A stretch of 64,000 nt of DNA from Clostridiales bacterium (GTDB lineage: Bacteria; Bacillota; Clostridia; Oscillospirales; CAG-272), in assembly GCA_012840355.1 (NCBI GenBank), contig DULN01000010.1, positions 124,001-188,000 of the forward strand, written 5' to 3'. Below the pieces are notes generated by a model. The model was not told the DNA's origin. It searched no databases and worked only from the letters and a program-made list of their open reading frames with translations. The translations under genes were made by a program, and so were the position numbers. Positions 1 to 8,069 of this stretch are shown here, piece by piece (positions within the stretch are counted from its first letter, which is position 1; the number at the start of each line of letters is the position of its first letter).

Positions 1-377
1 AGCACAATCATAAGCGTGATGATGACCACATATGGCAGCATGCTGACCCACCACGGTATCTCCACCGCAGGCGGGTAGTTGTACGCCTCTATTATGCCTT
101 TCTCGTGCTGCTCGAGTATGTGCTCTCCGAGGTCATAATAGAACAAGCTAAAGTCGCGCAGCTTATATGAATATGTTCGGTTGTCGTGAGTCAGGATAGT
201 GAGGACGTTGTTTTCGTCTACCTCAAACTGCTTGACCTGCTCACTTTTGAACATGTCGATTATGTCGCTGTATATCAGATTATCGCTCGACATGTTGGAA
301 AAGAGTGTCGCGGTGGCGATAAGGATTACAGCGATCAGCGCGACGTAGAATATGATGATTTTATAGTTATTCTTCAT
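1..377 (-). CDS. ftsH: ATP-dependent zinc metalloprotease FtsH, N-terminal part (cut by window edge)
   Basis: This is the N-terminal end of FtsH, the membrane-anchored AAA+ protease that degrades misfolded membrane proteins and some regulators. About 125 codons are visible. Translation from the ATG at 375-377 gives a short Lys/Asn-rich start, a first membrane segment (residues about 7-23), an extracytoplasmic region of the FtsH_ext type with the typical Y-S-D-I-I-D and V-x-x-F-E-V-D pattern, and the start of a second membrane segment (PWWVSMLPYVVIITLMIVL). The AAA and peptidase domains lie outside the window. It follows hpt by 24 bases and looks like the last visible gene of the gdpP-to-ftsH operon; no strong ribosome binding site is seen. 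Confidence 0.88.
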   Translation of the reverse strand, partial: MKNNYKIIIFYVALIAVILIATATLFSNMSSDNLIYSDIIDMFKSEQVKQFEVDENNVLTILTHDNRTYSYKLRDFSLFYYDLGEHILEQHEKGIIEAYNYPPAVEIPWWVSMLPYVVIITLMIV

Positions 378-401
378 TTTAGCCGCTTATCTTTCAGTAT
401 A

Positions 402-968
402 TTAAGACTTATAAATTTCCGGCTTTAAGACGCCGATGTACGGCAGCGTGCGATAGCGCTCCGCGTAATCGAGCCCGTAGCCGACGACAAATTCGTCGGG
501 TATTATTATACCCACGTGATCGGCATTGAAGTCAACTTCGCGACGCTGCGGTTTGTCAAGCAGGGTGCAGGTACGCACCGAATGTGCGCCTTTGAGCGTG
601 AGGTACTCGGTCAGATAAGATAGCGTTCTGCCGCTGTCGATAATGTCCTCGATTACGAGTATGTCGGTCTGGGGCAAATCGTCGCGGAAGAGGTCGAGGA
701 TGATATTGACGGTTCCGCTGGATTTCGCCGACCTACCGTATGACGACACTTTCATAAAGTCGATTTCAACCGGCAGGGTGATGTGTTTCATCAGGTCGCC
801 CATGAAAACGACCGAGCCTTTGAGAATGCCTAGCAGCAGAAGCTTTTTGCCGGACGCGACCGAGTCTTTATAGTATTCGTCGATTTCGGATGCGATTCTC
901 CTAACGGTTGCGTCTAGCTCTTTTTCGTCAACGAGCACCCGTTCTATATCGTCGATTACTTTAGCCAT
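402..968 (-). CDS. hpt: Hypoxanthine phosphoribosyltransferase
   Basis: Purine salvage enzyme converting hypoxanthine or guanine plus PRPP to IMP or GMP in the cytoplasm. The 188-residue length is normal. The PRPP-binding motif VIEDIIDSGRT is at residues 105-115, preceded by the flexible-loop region with the S-S-Y-G-R-S signature (76-80). I place the start at the ATG 966-968: the in-frame TTG four codons upstream overlaps the GAGGAG ribosome binding site. The gene begins 8 bases after the tilS stop, so the binding site lies inside the end of tilS. The tilS-hpt-ftsH order is the classical Firmicutes arrangement. Confidence 0.96.
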   Translation of the reverse strand: MAKVIDDIERVLVDEKELDATVRRIASEIDEYYKDSVASGKKLLLLGILKGSVVFMGDLMKHITLPVEIDFMKVSSYGRSAKSSGTVNIILDLFRDDLPQTDILVIEDIIDSGRTLSYLTEYLTLKGAHSVRTCTLLDKPQRREVDFNADHVGIIIPDEFVVGYGLDYAERYRTLPYIGVLKPEIYKS

Positions 969-976
969 ATGTCTCC

Positions 977-2365
977 TCAACTATAAAAGTAATATAAAGT
1001 TAACAAATTCTCGGCCTCGCCGGGCTGCGCTTCGCAGCCGTCGCGAGTCGCAATGCCAGGTATCCACACCGGGCCGCCGCCGTCGCACACCATAATTAGC
1101 TTCTCCCGCTCAGCCATCGTGAGCTTGCGCTCGCCGAGCAGGTTTTTTATTGTGCGGGACATGCCGCGTACCCGCATCCTTGCAGAACCGCGCGGCGGCT
1201 CGGCAAATAATACTCCGTTAATTTTATCAGAATGTAAAAACGCTTTTTTAAAGAATTTGTAAATATTTTTGTACTCTTTTATATATTCTGCCGGTTCCGC
1301 GGCGCAATTTGGCAAAAGCAGAAGCGCGCCGCGCGGCAGGATATTTATGCCGGGCGAAAGTATTACCGAAAAATGCTCCCTCTTTATTGCCGCACGCGGG
1401 TCCGGCTCAAAATACAGCGCGTCCCTGTCGCCGACCAGCCGGATTTTGCCCGGCAGGCTGAGCGCAAAATACGCGCGTTGCGAGCGGATCAGCTCCTCAG
1501 CCGGCTCGATATGCGCCGCCTCTAGCGTCAGCCCTCCCGAGAACTCCTCAAACTCACGTGCCAAAACGCGCGAGAGCAGGGAAGAGGGAAGCTCCGAAAG
1601 CCTTTTTCTGCCGCATGAAAGCGAGTATTCCGCGGCAAGACCGCAAAGGGTGCCGTCGTCCATGCGCACGGCGCGGCACATTCGCAGCGCGTTTTGCGCG
1701 GCGGCGGGGTTTATCTGCCTCAGCCGGGGGAGTATCTCGTGCCGGATGAAGTTGCGGGTATACGATGTGTCGCTGTTTGTGGAATCGGTTACAAAATCAA
1801 GCCCGTTCTCGCGGCAATATGCGACAAGCTCCTCTTTCTCGCAGTATAGCAGGGGCCTTATGATATTGCCGCGCACAGGAGGTATGCCCGCCATGCCGGC
1901 CGCCCCGGTGCCGCGCACGAGGTTGAAGATGACGGTCTCGAGGTTGTCGTCGGCGTTATGCGCCGTGGCGATGCGGTCAAGCCCAAGCTCGCGCAGGGCT
2001 TCGGAAAAAAGCCCGTACCTGACGTTTCGCGCCTCTTCCTCAAGGCTTTTGCCCGAGCGCGCAGCGAGCGCTGGCACGTCGGCTTTTTTTGAGACAAACT
2101 CAATCCCGCGGGACTCGCAAAAGCTGCGGCAGAACCGCTCGTCGCGTTCGGCTTCCTCGCCGCGGATGCCGTGGTTTATATGCATTGCGACGAGCCTTAT
2201 AGGGCGCCCGGCGCAAAAGCCCGAAAGCCAGTGCAGAAGGGCGGTCGAGTCGGCGCCGCCGGAGAATCCCACAAGCACGCCAGAGGCGCCGTCGAGCATC
2301 TTATGCTCGAGGACGCAGCGGCAGATTTTTTCCCCCACGGCGGCCGATACCGATTTATCGCGCAT
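977..2365 (-). CDS. tilS: tRNA(Ile)-lysidine synthase
   Basis: Essential enzyme that attaches lysine to C34 of the CAU-anticodon isoleucine tRNA, switching its decoding to AUA. The N-type PP-loop motif SGGADS is at residues 35-40, followed by the family blocks H-I-N-H-G-I-R and A-H-N-A-D-D. The C-terminal third is the substrate-binding/TilS C domain; 462 residues is typical. The open frame extends 25 codons upstream, but the ATG at 2363-2365 is preferred because upstream codons would overlap the end of dnaB; ATG and the dnaB stop overlap by 11 bases (2355-2365), so the genes are probably translationally coupled. An AGGAGG lies about 15 bases before this ATG. Confidence 0.94.
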   Translation of the reverse strand: MRDKSVSAAVGEKICRCVLEHKMLDGASGVLVGFSGGADSTALLHWLSGFCAGRPIRLVAMHINHGIRGEEAERDERFCRSFCESRGIEFVSKKADVPALAARSGKSLEEEARNVRYGLFSEALRELGLDRIATAHNADDNLETVIFNLVRGTGAAGMAGIPPVRGNIIRPLLYCEKEELVAYCRENGLDFVTDSTNSDTSYTRNFIRHEILPRLRQINPAAAQNALRMCRAVRMDDGTLCGLAAEYSLSCGRKRLSELPSSLLSRVLAREFEEFSGGLTLEAAHIEPAEELIRSQRAYFALSLPGKIRLVGDRDALYFEPDPRAAIKREHFSVILSPGINILPRGALLLLPNCAAEPAEYIKEYKNIYKFFKKAFLHSDKINGVLFAEPPRGSARMRVRGMSRTIKNLLGERKLTMAEREKLIMVCDGGGPVWIPGIATRDGCEAQPGEAENLLTLYYFYS

Positions 2366-3719
2366 TGCCCGGCGGTAAATCCTCCTGCAAATCCGAAATT
2401 GGTGAAAAACGAGTGTATTTTCCAAACCAGCCGATTTCAACGCGCTTTGTGCTGCCGTGGCGGTTTTTGGCGACGATGATTTCGGCTGTGTTGTGTTTGT
2501 CTTCTTTCTCGTTATAATATTCCTCGCGGTACAAAAAGAGCACTATATCCGCGTCCTGCTCGATAGCGCCCGAGTCGCGAAGGTCGGAGAGCATCGGGCG
2601 CTTGTCGGTGCGGCTCTCGGGGCTGCGCGAAAGCTGCGCGCAGGTGATAATCGGCACCTTGAACTCCTTGGCGAGCAGCTTCAGCCCGCGCGAGATTTCC
2701 GCCACCTCTTGGACGCGGTTGTCGATCCTGCGGTCGCTTTGCATAAGCTGCAGGTAGTCGATAACGACAAGCCCCAAATTCCTCACGCGGCGGAGCTTTG
2801 CCTTCATGCCGGTGACGGTGATGCCCGTCGAGTCGTCGATTAGTATGTTGCACTCGCTGAGCATCGAGGTGGCACGCGCCAGCTTTGCCCAGTCGTCCTT
2901 GTCTAGGTCGCCGGTGCGGAGCTTATAGCTGTCGACGAGCGCTTCGCTCGCCATCATGCGGGTCACGAGCTGCTGCGCCGACATCTCAAGCGAGAACACG
3001 CATACCGTTTTGCCGGAGCGCATCGCGACCCTTGTGGCGATGTTCATCGCGAAGCTCGTCTTACCCATGCCCGGTCGCGCGCCGACGAGTATCAGGTCGC
3101 CCGGCCCCATGCCGACGATGACGTCGTCGAGGTCCCTAAAGCCTGTCGGGATGCCGATGGCGGCTTCCTTGTCGGTGCGCAGGAGCTTTAAGTGCTCGTA
3201 TTCTTGGAGTATCGCGTCTTTTATATGTATAAAGCCTTTGCTCTCTTTATACTCGGCGATCTCAAATATGCGCTGTTCCGCGGCGTCGAGGAGAGTATCG
3301 ACGTCCTCCGTTTCGGCATAAGCCTGCTCGGTTATCTCGTTGCACGCTTCAATCAACCGGCGCAAGAGGCTTTTGTTTTGCACGATCTGCGCGTAGTCGC
3401 GGATGTTCGCGGCGCTCGGGACCACCTGAGCTATGAGCTTTATATACCTGCGGCTGTCTTCGTCGCTGTAGACTTCGTTTTTGACGAGGGTGTCGATTAG
3501 AGTGACGACGTCGATGGTTTTGTTTTTAATATAAAGGTCTTGCATCGCGAGGAAAATCGCGCGATGCTCCTCAAGGTAAAAGTCGTCGGCTTTGATTATG
3601 CCGACAACGTCGTTTATACGCTCGGGGTCGATGAGAATGGAGCCGAGTACCGCCTGTTCAGCCTCAAGCGAGTACGGCATGCGGCGCGAGACGCCGAAGT
3701 CGGAGGTTGTTGTGTTCAT
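2355..3719 (-). CDS. dnaB: Replicative DNA helicase DnaB
   Basis: Hexameric 5'-3' helicase that unwinds DNA at the replication fork (called DnaC in Bacillus). The N-terminal helical domain starts with the canonical P-x-S-L-E-A-E-Q-A-V-L-G block (residues 15-26). The RecA-like C domain carries Walker A GARPGMGKTS (213-222), the L-V-V-I-D-Y-L-Q-L-M Walker B region and the R-D-S-G-A-I-E-Q-D-A-D block near the end. 454 residues is normal and no intein is present. It sits 10 bases after rplI, as in many Firmicutes where rplI and dnaB are adjacent. Confidence 0.97.
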   Translation of the reverse strand: MNTTTSDFGVSRRMPYSLEAEQAVLGSILIDPERINDVVGIIKADDFYLEEHRAIFLAMQDLYIKNKTIDVVTLIDTLVKNEVYSDEDSRRYIKLIAQVVPSAANIRDYAQIVQNKSLLRRLIEACNEITEQAYAETEDVDTLLDAAEQRIFEIAEYKESKGFIHIKDAILQEYEHLKLLRTDKEAAIGIPTGFRDLDDVIVGMGPGDLILVGARPGMGKTSFAMNIATRVAMRSGKTVCVFSLEMSAQQLVTRMMASEALVDSYKLRTGDLDKDDWAKLARATSMLSECNILIDDSTGITVTGMKAKLRRVRNLGLVVIDYLQLMQSDRRIDNRVQEVAEISRGLKLLAKEFKVPIITCAQLSRSPESRTDKRPMLSDLRDSGAIEQDADIVLFLYREEYYNEKEDKHNTAEIIVAKNRHGSTKRVEIGWFGKYTRFSPISDLQEDLPPGNAR

Positions 3720-3729
3720 AGCCTAATCT

Positions 3730-4170
3730 TTAGCAGACTACGACGTTTATTTTTCCGCTTACTTCAGGATACAGCTTTACGTCAACCGTATATGTGCCGC
3801 ATGCCTTAATGTCCGACTCGAGCGCGATTTTACGGCGGTCGATTTCGATGCCGTGCTGTTCCTTGAGCGCTTCGGCGATGTCTTTTGAAGTGACCGCGCC
3901 GTAGAGCTTGCCGCCCTCGCCCGATGCGGCATGGATTTTAACGAGTATCGACTGCAGCCTCTCGGCAAGCTGGCGGGCTTCGGCGCGCTCTTTTTCGATG
4001 CGGCGGCGCGTCGCCTCTTCTTTGGCTTTGAGCTCTGCCAAAACGGCGGGAGTCACTTCGGTTGCTAGCTTGCGTGGAAAGAGGTAGTTGCGGGCGTAGC
4101 CGTCCGATACGTCGACAACGTCGCCTTTTTTACCTTGGCCGCGCACGTCGGCGAGTAATAGCACTTTCAT
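3730..4170 (-). CDS. rplI: 50S ribosomal protein L9
   Basis: L9 binds 23S rRNA and influences reading-frame maintenance. The 146-residue length matches the family. The N-terminal RNA-binding domain is clear: M-K-V-L-L-L-A-D-V-R-G-x-G-K-K-G-D-V-V-x-V-x-D-G-Y-A-R-N-Y-L-x-P pattern, followed by the long connecting helix (residues about 45-75, rich in Glu/Arg/Lys) and the C-terminal domain. The start ATG 4168-4170 is followed immediately by the conserved KVLLL sequence. It is between gdpP and dnaB; a strong hairpin upstream (4272-4328) may uncouple it from gdpP. Confidence 0.97.
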   Translation of the reverse strand: MKVLLLADVRGQGKKGDVVDVSDGYARNYLFPRKLATEVTPAVLAELKAKEEATRRRIEKERAEARQLAERLQSILVKIHAASGEGGKLYGAVTSKDIAEALKEQHGIEIDRRKIALESDIKACGTYTVDVKLYPEVSGKINVVVC

Positions 4171-4271
4171 TTTATTATTGACCTCTCATCTATTTCAGTA
4201 TCAATTATAGCTTATCTATGTTACGCAACTATTGCGTTATTTTTTCGGCAAATTCCAGCAGCCGCAGAAAA

Positions 4272-4328
4272 GAAAAAACGGGCTTGCCCCTCCGCCGCGA
4301 TACGGCGGCTCGGCGGAGGGCGGGTTTT
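4272..4328 (-). terminator. Intrinsic terminator after gdpP
   Basis: GC-rich inverted repeat CCCTCCGCCG...CGGCGGAGGG, with outer arms extending to AAAACGGGC/GCCC-GTTTT, and a run of six T on the minus strand. It overlaps the gdpP stop codon and lies about 100 bases before rplI. The symmetric A/T runs would allow termination in both directions. It may be leaky, since rplI-dnaB-tilS-hpt show no obvious promoter of their own. Confidence 0.7.
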
Positions 4329-6354
4329 ACTGGCTTGACAAATACTCGTCTATCGCCTGCTTTAACCTCGTCAATGTTTCGCTCATCGTCGCGCCCGTGA
4401 CGACCGTCGCGGCGGACTCGTAATGCCCGCCGCCGCCCTCGAGCTTTTCGAGGATAATCTGAACGTTTATGCTCCCTTGCGAGCGCGCGGAAATTTGTAT
4501 CGTGTCTCCGATGCGGCAGAGCACGAACGAGGCGACCACGCCGTCTATAGACAGCAGCTTGTCTGCGGCTTTGGCGACGGCGATGCGGTCGGCAGGCGTG
4601 TTGTCGGGCGAATCGTCGGCCGCTATCGCGATTATCGAGCGGTAGATGACGACGTCGGAGACGAACTTCGCCTCTTTCATAAATGTGCGCAGCTCGGTCT
4701 TAAACAGCGTCTGCGCGTCGGCGGGGCTTGCGCCCTCGCCGCGCAGGTATAGCACCGCGCTGAAGGTGCGCACGCCGGTGTTGCGCGTGAACTGCTTGGT
4801 GTCAAGCAGTATGCCGCTGTAAAGCAGGTCTGCCTCTTCCTTGTGGAGCATCCCCGGCGGGAGCGCCTGCTCGAGGATTTCCGCCACAAGCTCGCAAGCC
4901 GACGACGCCGAAGGCTCGATATACGATATGACCGGCTGGGTGGCAAACTCCGCGGTCTTGCGGTGGTGGTCGATTATTACGATGTTCGGGATAATGTCCG
5001 CAAGCTCGGGCGCCTCGTACTGCGCGCGGTTGTTGACGTCGACGATAATAAGCAGCGTCGACGGGGTGACAGCGTCCTGCGCCTCGGCGGCAGACATAAA
5101 AAGCGAGCTGTCGCGGTACTCGGGCACTGTGCGCAGCCGGTCGTAGCAGCGGACGAAGTTCGGGTGGGAGGTGTTCATGACGATGTTGACCTTGACCCCG
5201 CACATCATCGCGAGCCGCGCGACGCCTATGCATGCGCCGATAGAGTCGAAGTCGGGGTTGCGGTGGCACATTATGAGCACGCGCGAGCTTTTTGAGATTT
5301 GCGCGGCGAGCTCGTTTGCGACCACCCTAGCGCGCACTTTGGTGCGGCGCTGCACCGTCTTGGTGCGCCCGCCGTAAAAGTCCATGCCAGTTTCGGTTTT
5401 GACCACGACCTGGTCTCCGCCGCGCTGCAGCGCCATATCTAGCGCGGCGTGGGCGGCGCGCTCTTTGTCTGCGAGCGTGCCGGATATTTGCGCGATGCCG
5501 ATCGAAACCGTGACCGGCAGGCTTGACTCGCCCACCCGGATTTCGCGAATCTCGTCTAGTATGTCGAACTTGTTTTCTATAAACTGCTGCATAAAGCGCG
5601 ACTCGAAAATAAAGATATACTTGTCGCGCTCGTATTCTTTGAGAACGCCCCCGACAGACTGCGCCCACCTTGCGAGTATCGCGCCGACCTCCGCCGACGA
5701 GCTGCGGTATTTGTCGGAGACAAACTGCATCAGCTCGTCGAAATTGTCAATCATTATATACGCGACGAGCGTCTCCTCGTCGGAGAGCTTCTTAACTGCG
5801 CGGCTTAGCTCGGTGCGGTCGTTCCAGACCGTCAGGTTATAGCTCTTTGTGCCCGTGCTGAAACGGTAGCCTTTGACGCGGTAGTAACCGTCGAACGCCG
5901 CGATGTCGATGCCATCGGGGCTTTCGTCAGCCATGACGACGGATATCGGCAAATCGGCGAACTGCTCGAAATTATAGCCGTAAAACGACTCTTTCGTGCC
6001 CGCAAGATTAGAGAAAGCCTTATTGTACCAAACGATTTTTCCCGTGTCGTCGCAGATTACGACGGGCATCCAGAGCTTTATAATCAAATCGAGCGTGATG
6101 TTCCCCAGCATCGGCTTGATTTCGCTGTCGAGCGATAGCGAAACCCGCATGCCGAGGTAACGGAACATGATGGCGGAAAGCAGCGTCAATGCCAGATACA
6201 TGCCGCCCACAAGCAGCCCCGTCCAGACGGGGCTCGCGCTGCTGTACCGGCAAAGGAAGCCATACAGCGCCATAAAAGCCAAAGCGAGCGCAGCGTTGAC
6301 TGCGCCGCGCACGAAAGTTGTGCTCGTTATTAGCTCTTTTAATTTTTTGCGCAT
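4327..6354 (-). CDS. gdpP: Cyclic-di-AMP phosphodiesterase GdpP (DHH/DHHA1)
   Basis: Membrane-bound enzyme that hydrolyses c-di-AMP to pApA and so sets second-messenger levels linked to potassium, osmotic and cell-wall balance. Domain order is typical for the 675-residue family: two membrane segments (about 14-35 and 43-64), a degenerate PAS domain (85-165), a degenerate GGDEF-like domain (170-320) without a GG(D/E)EF motif, then the DHH domain with H-R-N-P-D-F-D-S (364-371), D-V-N-N (439-442) and D-H-H (462-464), and a C-terminal DHHA1 domain with G-G-G-G-H. All metal ligands appear intact, so activity is expected. A good ribosome binding site (AGGAGG, 9 bases) and a sigma-A promoter at 6401-6430 precede it. 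Confidence 0.95.
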   Translation of the reverse strand: MRKKLKELITSTTFVRGAVNAALALAFMALYGFLCRYSSASPVWTGLLVGGMYLALTLLSAIMFRYLGMRVSLSLDSEIKPMLGNITLDLIIKLWMPVVICDDTGKIVWYNKAFSNLAGTKESFYGYNFEQFADLPISVVMADESPDGIDIAAFDGYYRVKGYRFSTGTKSYNLTVWNDRTELSRAVKKLSDEETLVAYIMIDNFDELMQFVSDKYRSSSAEVGAILARWAQSVGGVLKEYERDKYIFIFESRFMQQFIENKFDILDEIREIRVGESSLPVTVSIGIAQISGTLADKERAAHAALDMALQRGGDQVVVKTETGMDFYGGRTKTVQRRTKVRARVVANELAAQISKSSRVLIMCHRNPDFDSIGACIGVARLAMMCGVKVNIVMNTSHPNFVRCYDRLRTVPEYRDSSLFMSAAEAQDAVTPSTLLIIVDVNNRAQYEAPELADIIPNIVIIDHHRKTAEFATQPVISYIEPSASSACELVAEILEQALPPGMLHKEEADLLYSGILLDTKQFTRNTGVRTFSAVLYLRGEGASPADAQTLFKTELRTFMKEAKFVSDVVIYRSIIAIAADDSPDNTPADRIAVAKAADKLLSIDGVVASFVLCRIGDTIQISARSQGSINVQIILEKLEGGGGHYESAATVVTGATMSETLTRLKQAIDEYLSSQ

Positions 6355-6400
6355 AGCTGTCGGCCTCCTTTCGCTGCGGCGTAAGTAATTTCCCGTATCA

Positions 6401-6430
6401 ATTATAACATAAACAGTTATGATTTGTAAA
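6401..6430 (-). promoter_or_regulatory. Sigma-A promoter of gdpP
   Basis: On the minus strand TTTACA (6425-6430), 18 bases, TATAAT (6401-6406), with TG one base upstream of the -10 box (extended -10). The predicted start leaves a leader of about 40 bases including AGGAGG. Confidence 0.8.
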
Positions 6431-6629
6431 TATATTTTCTATTTTAGGCTAGGCGCCCGCCGCCGGAAAATCGGCTGTTTTGCCTTGTTTTTACGCGCCG
6501 GCGAGGCGGGTGAAAAACGGGAAAAATGCTTTTTTCCCGGCAAAATTTACTTACACCCGTATAGTATGCCCAAAACCCGCGCGGGATAGACAAGGGGCTG
6601 TGCCTTTAGTTAAATTAACATAATAGGCA

Positions 6630-6658
6630 TTTACACCGTAAAGAAAAAATGCTATAAT
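6630..6658 (+). promoter_or_regulatory. Sigma-A promoter of mtaB, leaderless geometry
   Basis: TTTACA (6630-6635), 17 bases, extended -10 TGC-TATAAT (6653-6658). Transcription should start near 6665, only two to three bases before the mtaB ATG at 6668, so the mRNA would be essentially leaderless. Confidence 0.8.
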
Positions 6659-6667
6659 AACATTTGT

Positions 6668-7990
6668 ATGACAACTAAGCTAACAGCGGCGATTTACACG
6701 CTTGGATGCCGCGTAAACCAATACGAAAGCGAAGCAATCGCGGCGCATTTGCGCTCCCGCGGGATTGATGCGACCGCCGCGGAGACGCTCGGCGCCGTTT
6801 GCGATATCTATATCGTCAACACCTGCGCAGTCACGGCGGAAAGCTCGGCAAAATCGAGAAAACTCCTCCGCCGGCTGCGCAGGATAAACCCGCGCGCCGT
6901 TATCGCCGCGGTCGGCTGCGACGGCCAGCTTGAGCCGGAGGTTCTGACCGGGTCCGGCGCGGATATTGTCGCCGGCAGCAGAAAAAAGCTCGAAGCCGCC
7001 GAACGCGCGGCAGAGCTTGCCGAAAAAAGGCGTGAAGGTGCGGTGCCGGCTGAACCGATAATCGACGTTGCGCCCGCCGACAGCCTTACGCCCGAGCCGA
7101 TGCGGATAGAGGGATTCGGGCGCACGCGGGCGTTTATCAAAATCCAGGACGGCTGCGACGGCAACTGCTCGTACTGCATAATCCCCAAGCTGCGCGGCAG
7201 GGTGACCTCCCGCCCGCAGGGCGAAATCGTAGAGGAAGCAAAGGCGATAGCCGCCTCCGGCTGCCGGGAGATAGTTTTAACCGGCATCGAGACCGCGGCT
7301 TACGAGCACGATTTGCCGGGGCTCATCGCCCGGATAGCCGAAATAGAAGGCATCGAGCGCATCCGGCTAAGCTCGCTCGACCCCGCGTTCCTAAAGCCCG
7401 CGGTCGTGGACAGGCTCGCCGGGATAAAAAAGCTCATGCCGCACTATCACCTCTCGCTGCAGAGCGGCTCAAGCCGCGTGCTCGCCGCGATGCGAAGGAA
7501 GTATAACGCAGAGCAGGCGATGAGGAACATCGAGTACTTGCGGCAGGCGGTGCCGGGCGTGAAATTCACGGCGGACATCCTCACCTGCTTCCCGGGCGAG
7601 ACCGACGAGGAGTTTAAGGAAACCGTCGAGTTTGCGCGCCGGGCGGAGTTTTACCATATGCATGTTTTCACCTACTCGCCGCGGCCGGGCACCGACGCAG
7701 CAAGCCTACCCGAGCTGCCGCCTAAGGTGCGAGCCGAGCGCTCAAAGCGGCTGCTCGAGCTTGACGAGGAGCTTAGGCTCCTTCACCACCGCCGCGCGGT
7801 CGAGACGGGTGAGCCGGTTGAGATACTTTTCGAGCAGCGCTCGGGCGAGCATATTACCGGGCACACGCGCGACTTTATGGAGGCGGCGGTAAAAGCCGGC
7901 GATGCGGACGCCGAGAAGCTGCGCGGGGAGATTAGGCTTGCACGCCCGGTTTTCGCCGGCGAAAAGCACCTCGTTTGCGAGCTTGTTTGA
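6668..7990 (+). CDS. mtaB: tRNA threonylcarbamoyladenosine methylthiotransferase MtaB
   Basis: Radical-SAM enzyme that adds a methylthio group to t6A37 of tRNA, giving ms2t6A. The N-terminal UPF0004 domain has the three cluster cysteines (C14 in T-L-G-C-R-V-N-Q-Y-E, C53, C84). The radical SAM motif C-D-G-N-C-S-Y-C gives C163, C167 and C170. A TRAM-like domain ends the 440-residue protein. The T-L-G-C-R-V-N-Q form near the N-terminus separates MtaB from MiaB and RimO. No Shine-Dalgarno sequence precedes the ATG; no other start codon would fit the family N-terminus, so translation probably initiates on a leaderless mRNA. A terminator follows at 8002-8028. Confidence 0.95.
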   Translation: MTTKLTAAIYTLGCRVNQYESEAIAAHLRSRGIDATAAETLGAVCDIYIVNTCAVTAESSAKSRKLLRRLRRINPRAVIAAVGCDGQLEPEVLTGSGADIVAGSRKKLEAAERAAELAEKRREGAVPAEPIIDVAPADSLTPEPMRIEGFGRTRAFIKIQDGCDGNCSYCIIPKLRGRVTSRPQGEIVEEAKAIAASGCREIVLTGIETAAYEHDLPGLIARIAEIEGIERIRLSSLDPAFLKPAVVDRLAGIKKLMPHYHLSLQSGSSRVLAAMRRKYNAEQAMRNIEYLRQAVPGVKFTADILTCFPGETDEEFKETVEFARRAEFYHMHVFTYSPRPGTDAASLPELPPKVRAERSKRLLELDEELRLLHHRRAVETGEPVEILFEQRSGEHITGHTRDFMEAAVKAGDADAEKLRGEIRLARPVFAGEKHLVCELV

Positions 7991-8001
7991 TACGGCTTCT
8001 G

Positions 8002-8028
8002 CCGCATGTTTACCCCATGCGGTTTTTT
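8002..8028 (+). terminator. Intrinsic terminator after mtaB
   Basis: Stem CCGCATG / CATGCGG with a seven-base loop followed by six T (8023-8028), 11 bases after the mtaB stop. Confidence 0.85.
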
Positions 8029-8069
8029 AGCGGCCTTGGCATATAATCGACTAAACGGAGTAGTCAAAG

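Larger units (their letters stand above)
6355..6667. other. Intergenic region with divergent gdpP and mtaB promoters
   Basis: 313 bases without a gene. It holds the minus-strand gdpP promoter (6401-6430) and the plus-strand mtaB promoter (6630-6658). Between them are a GC-rich inverted repeat (CCCGCC...GGCGGG around 6450-6510) and a symmetric hairpin GGGAAAAA-TGC-TTTTTTCCC near 6519-6538. Just upstream of the mtaB -35 box is the near-palindrome GTTAAATTAAC (about 6609-6619), a possible regulator site. No small ORF or RNA gene was recognised. Confidence 0.6.

Noticed and set aside
7991..8069. Purine riboswitch or PurR site before purL
   Set aside because: The 79-base gap contains the mtaB terminator and a short leader only; no room for an aptamer and no PurBox pair.
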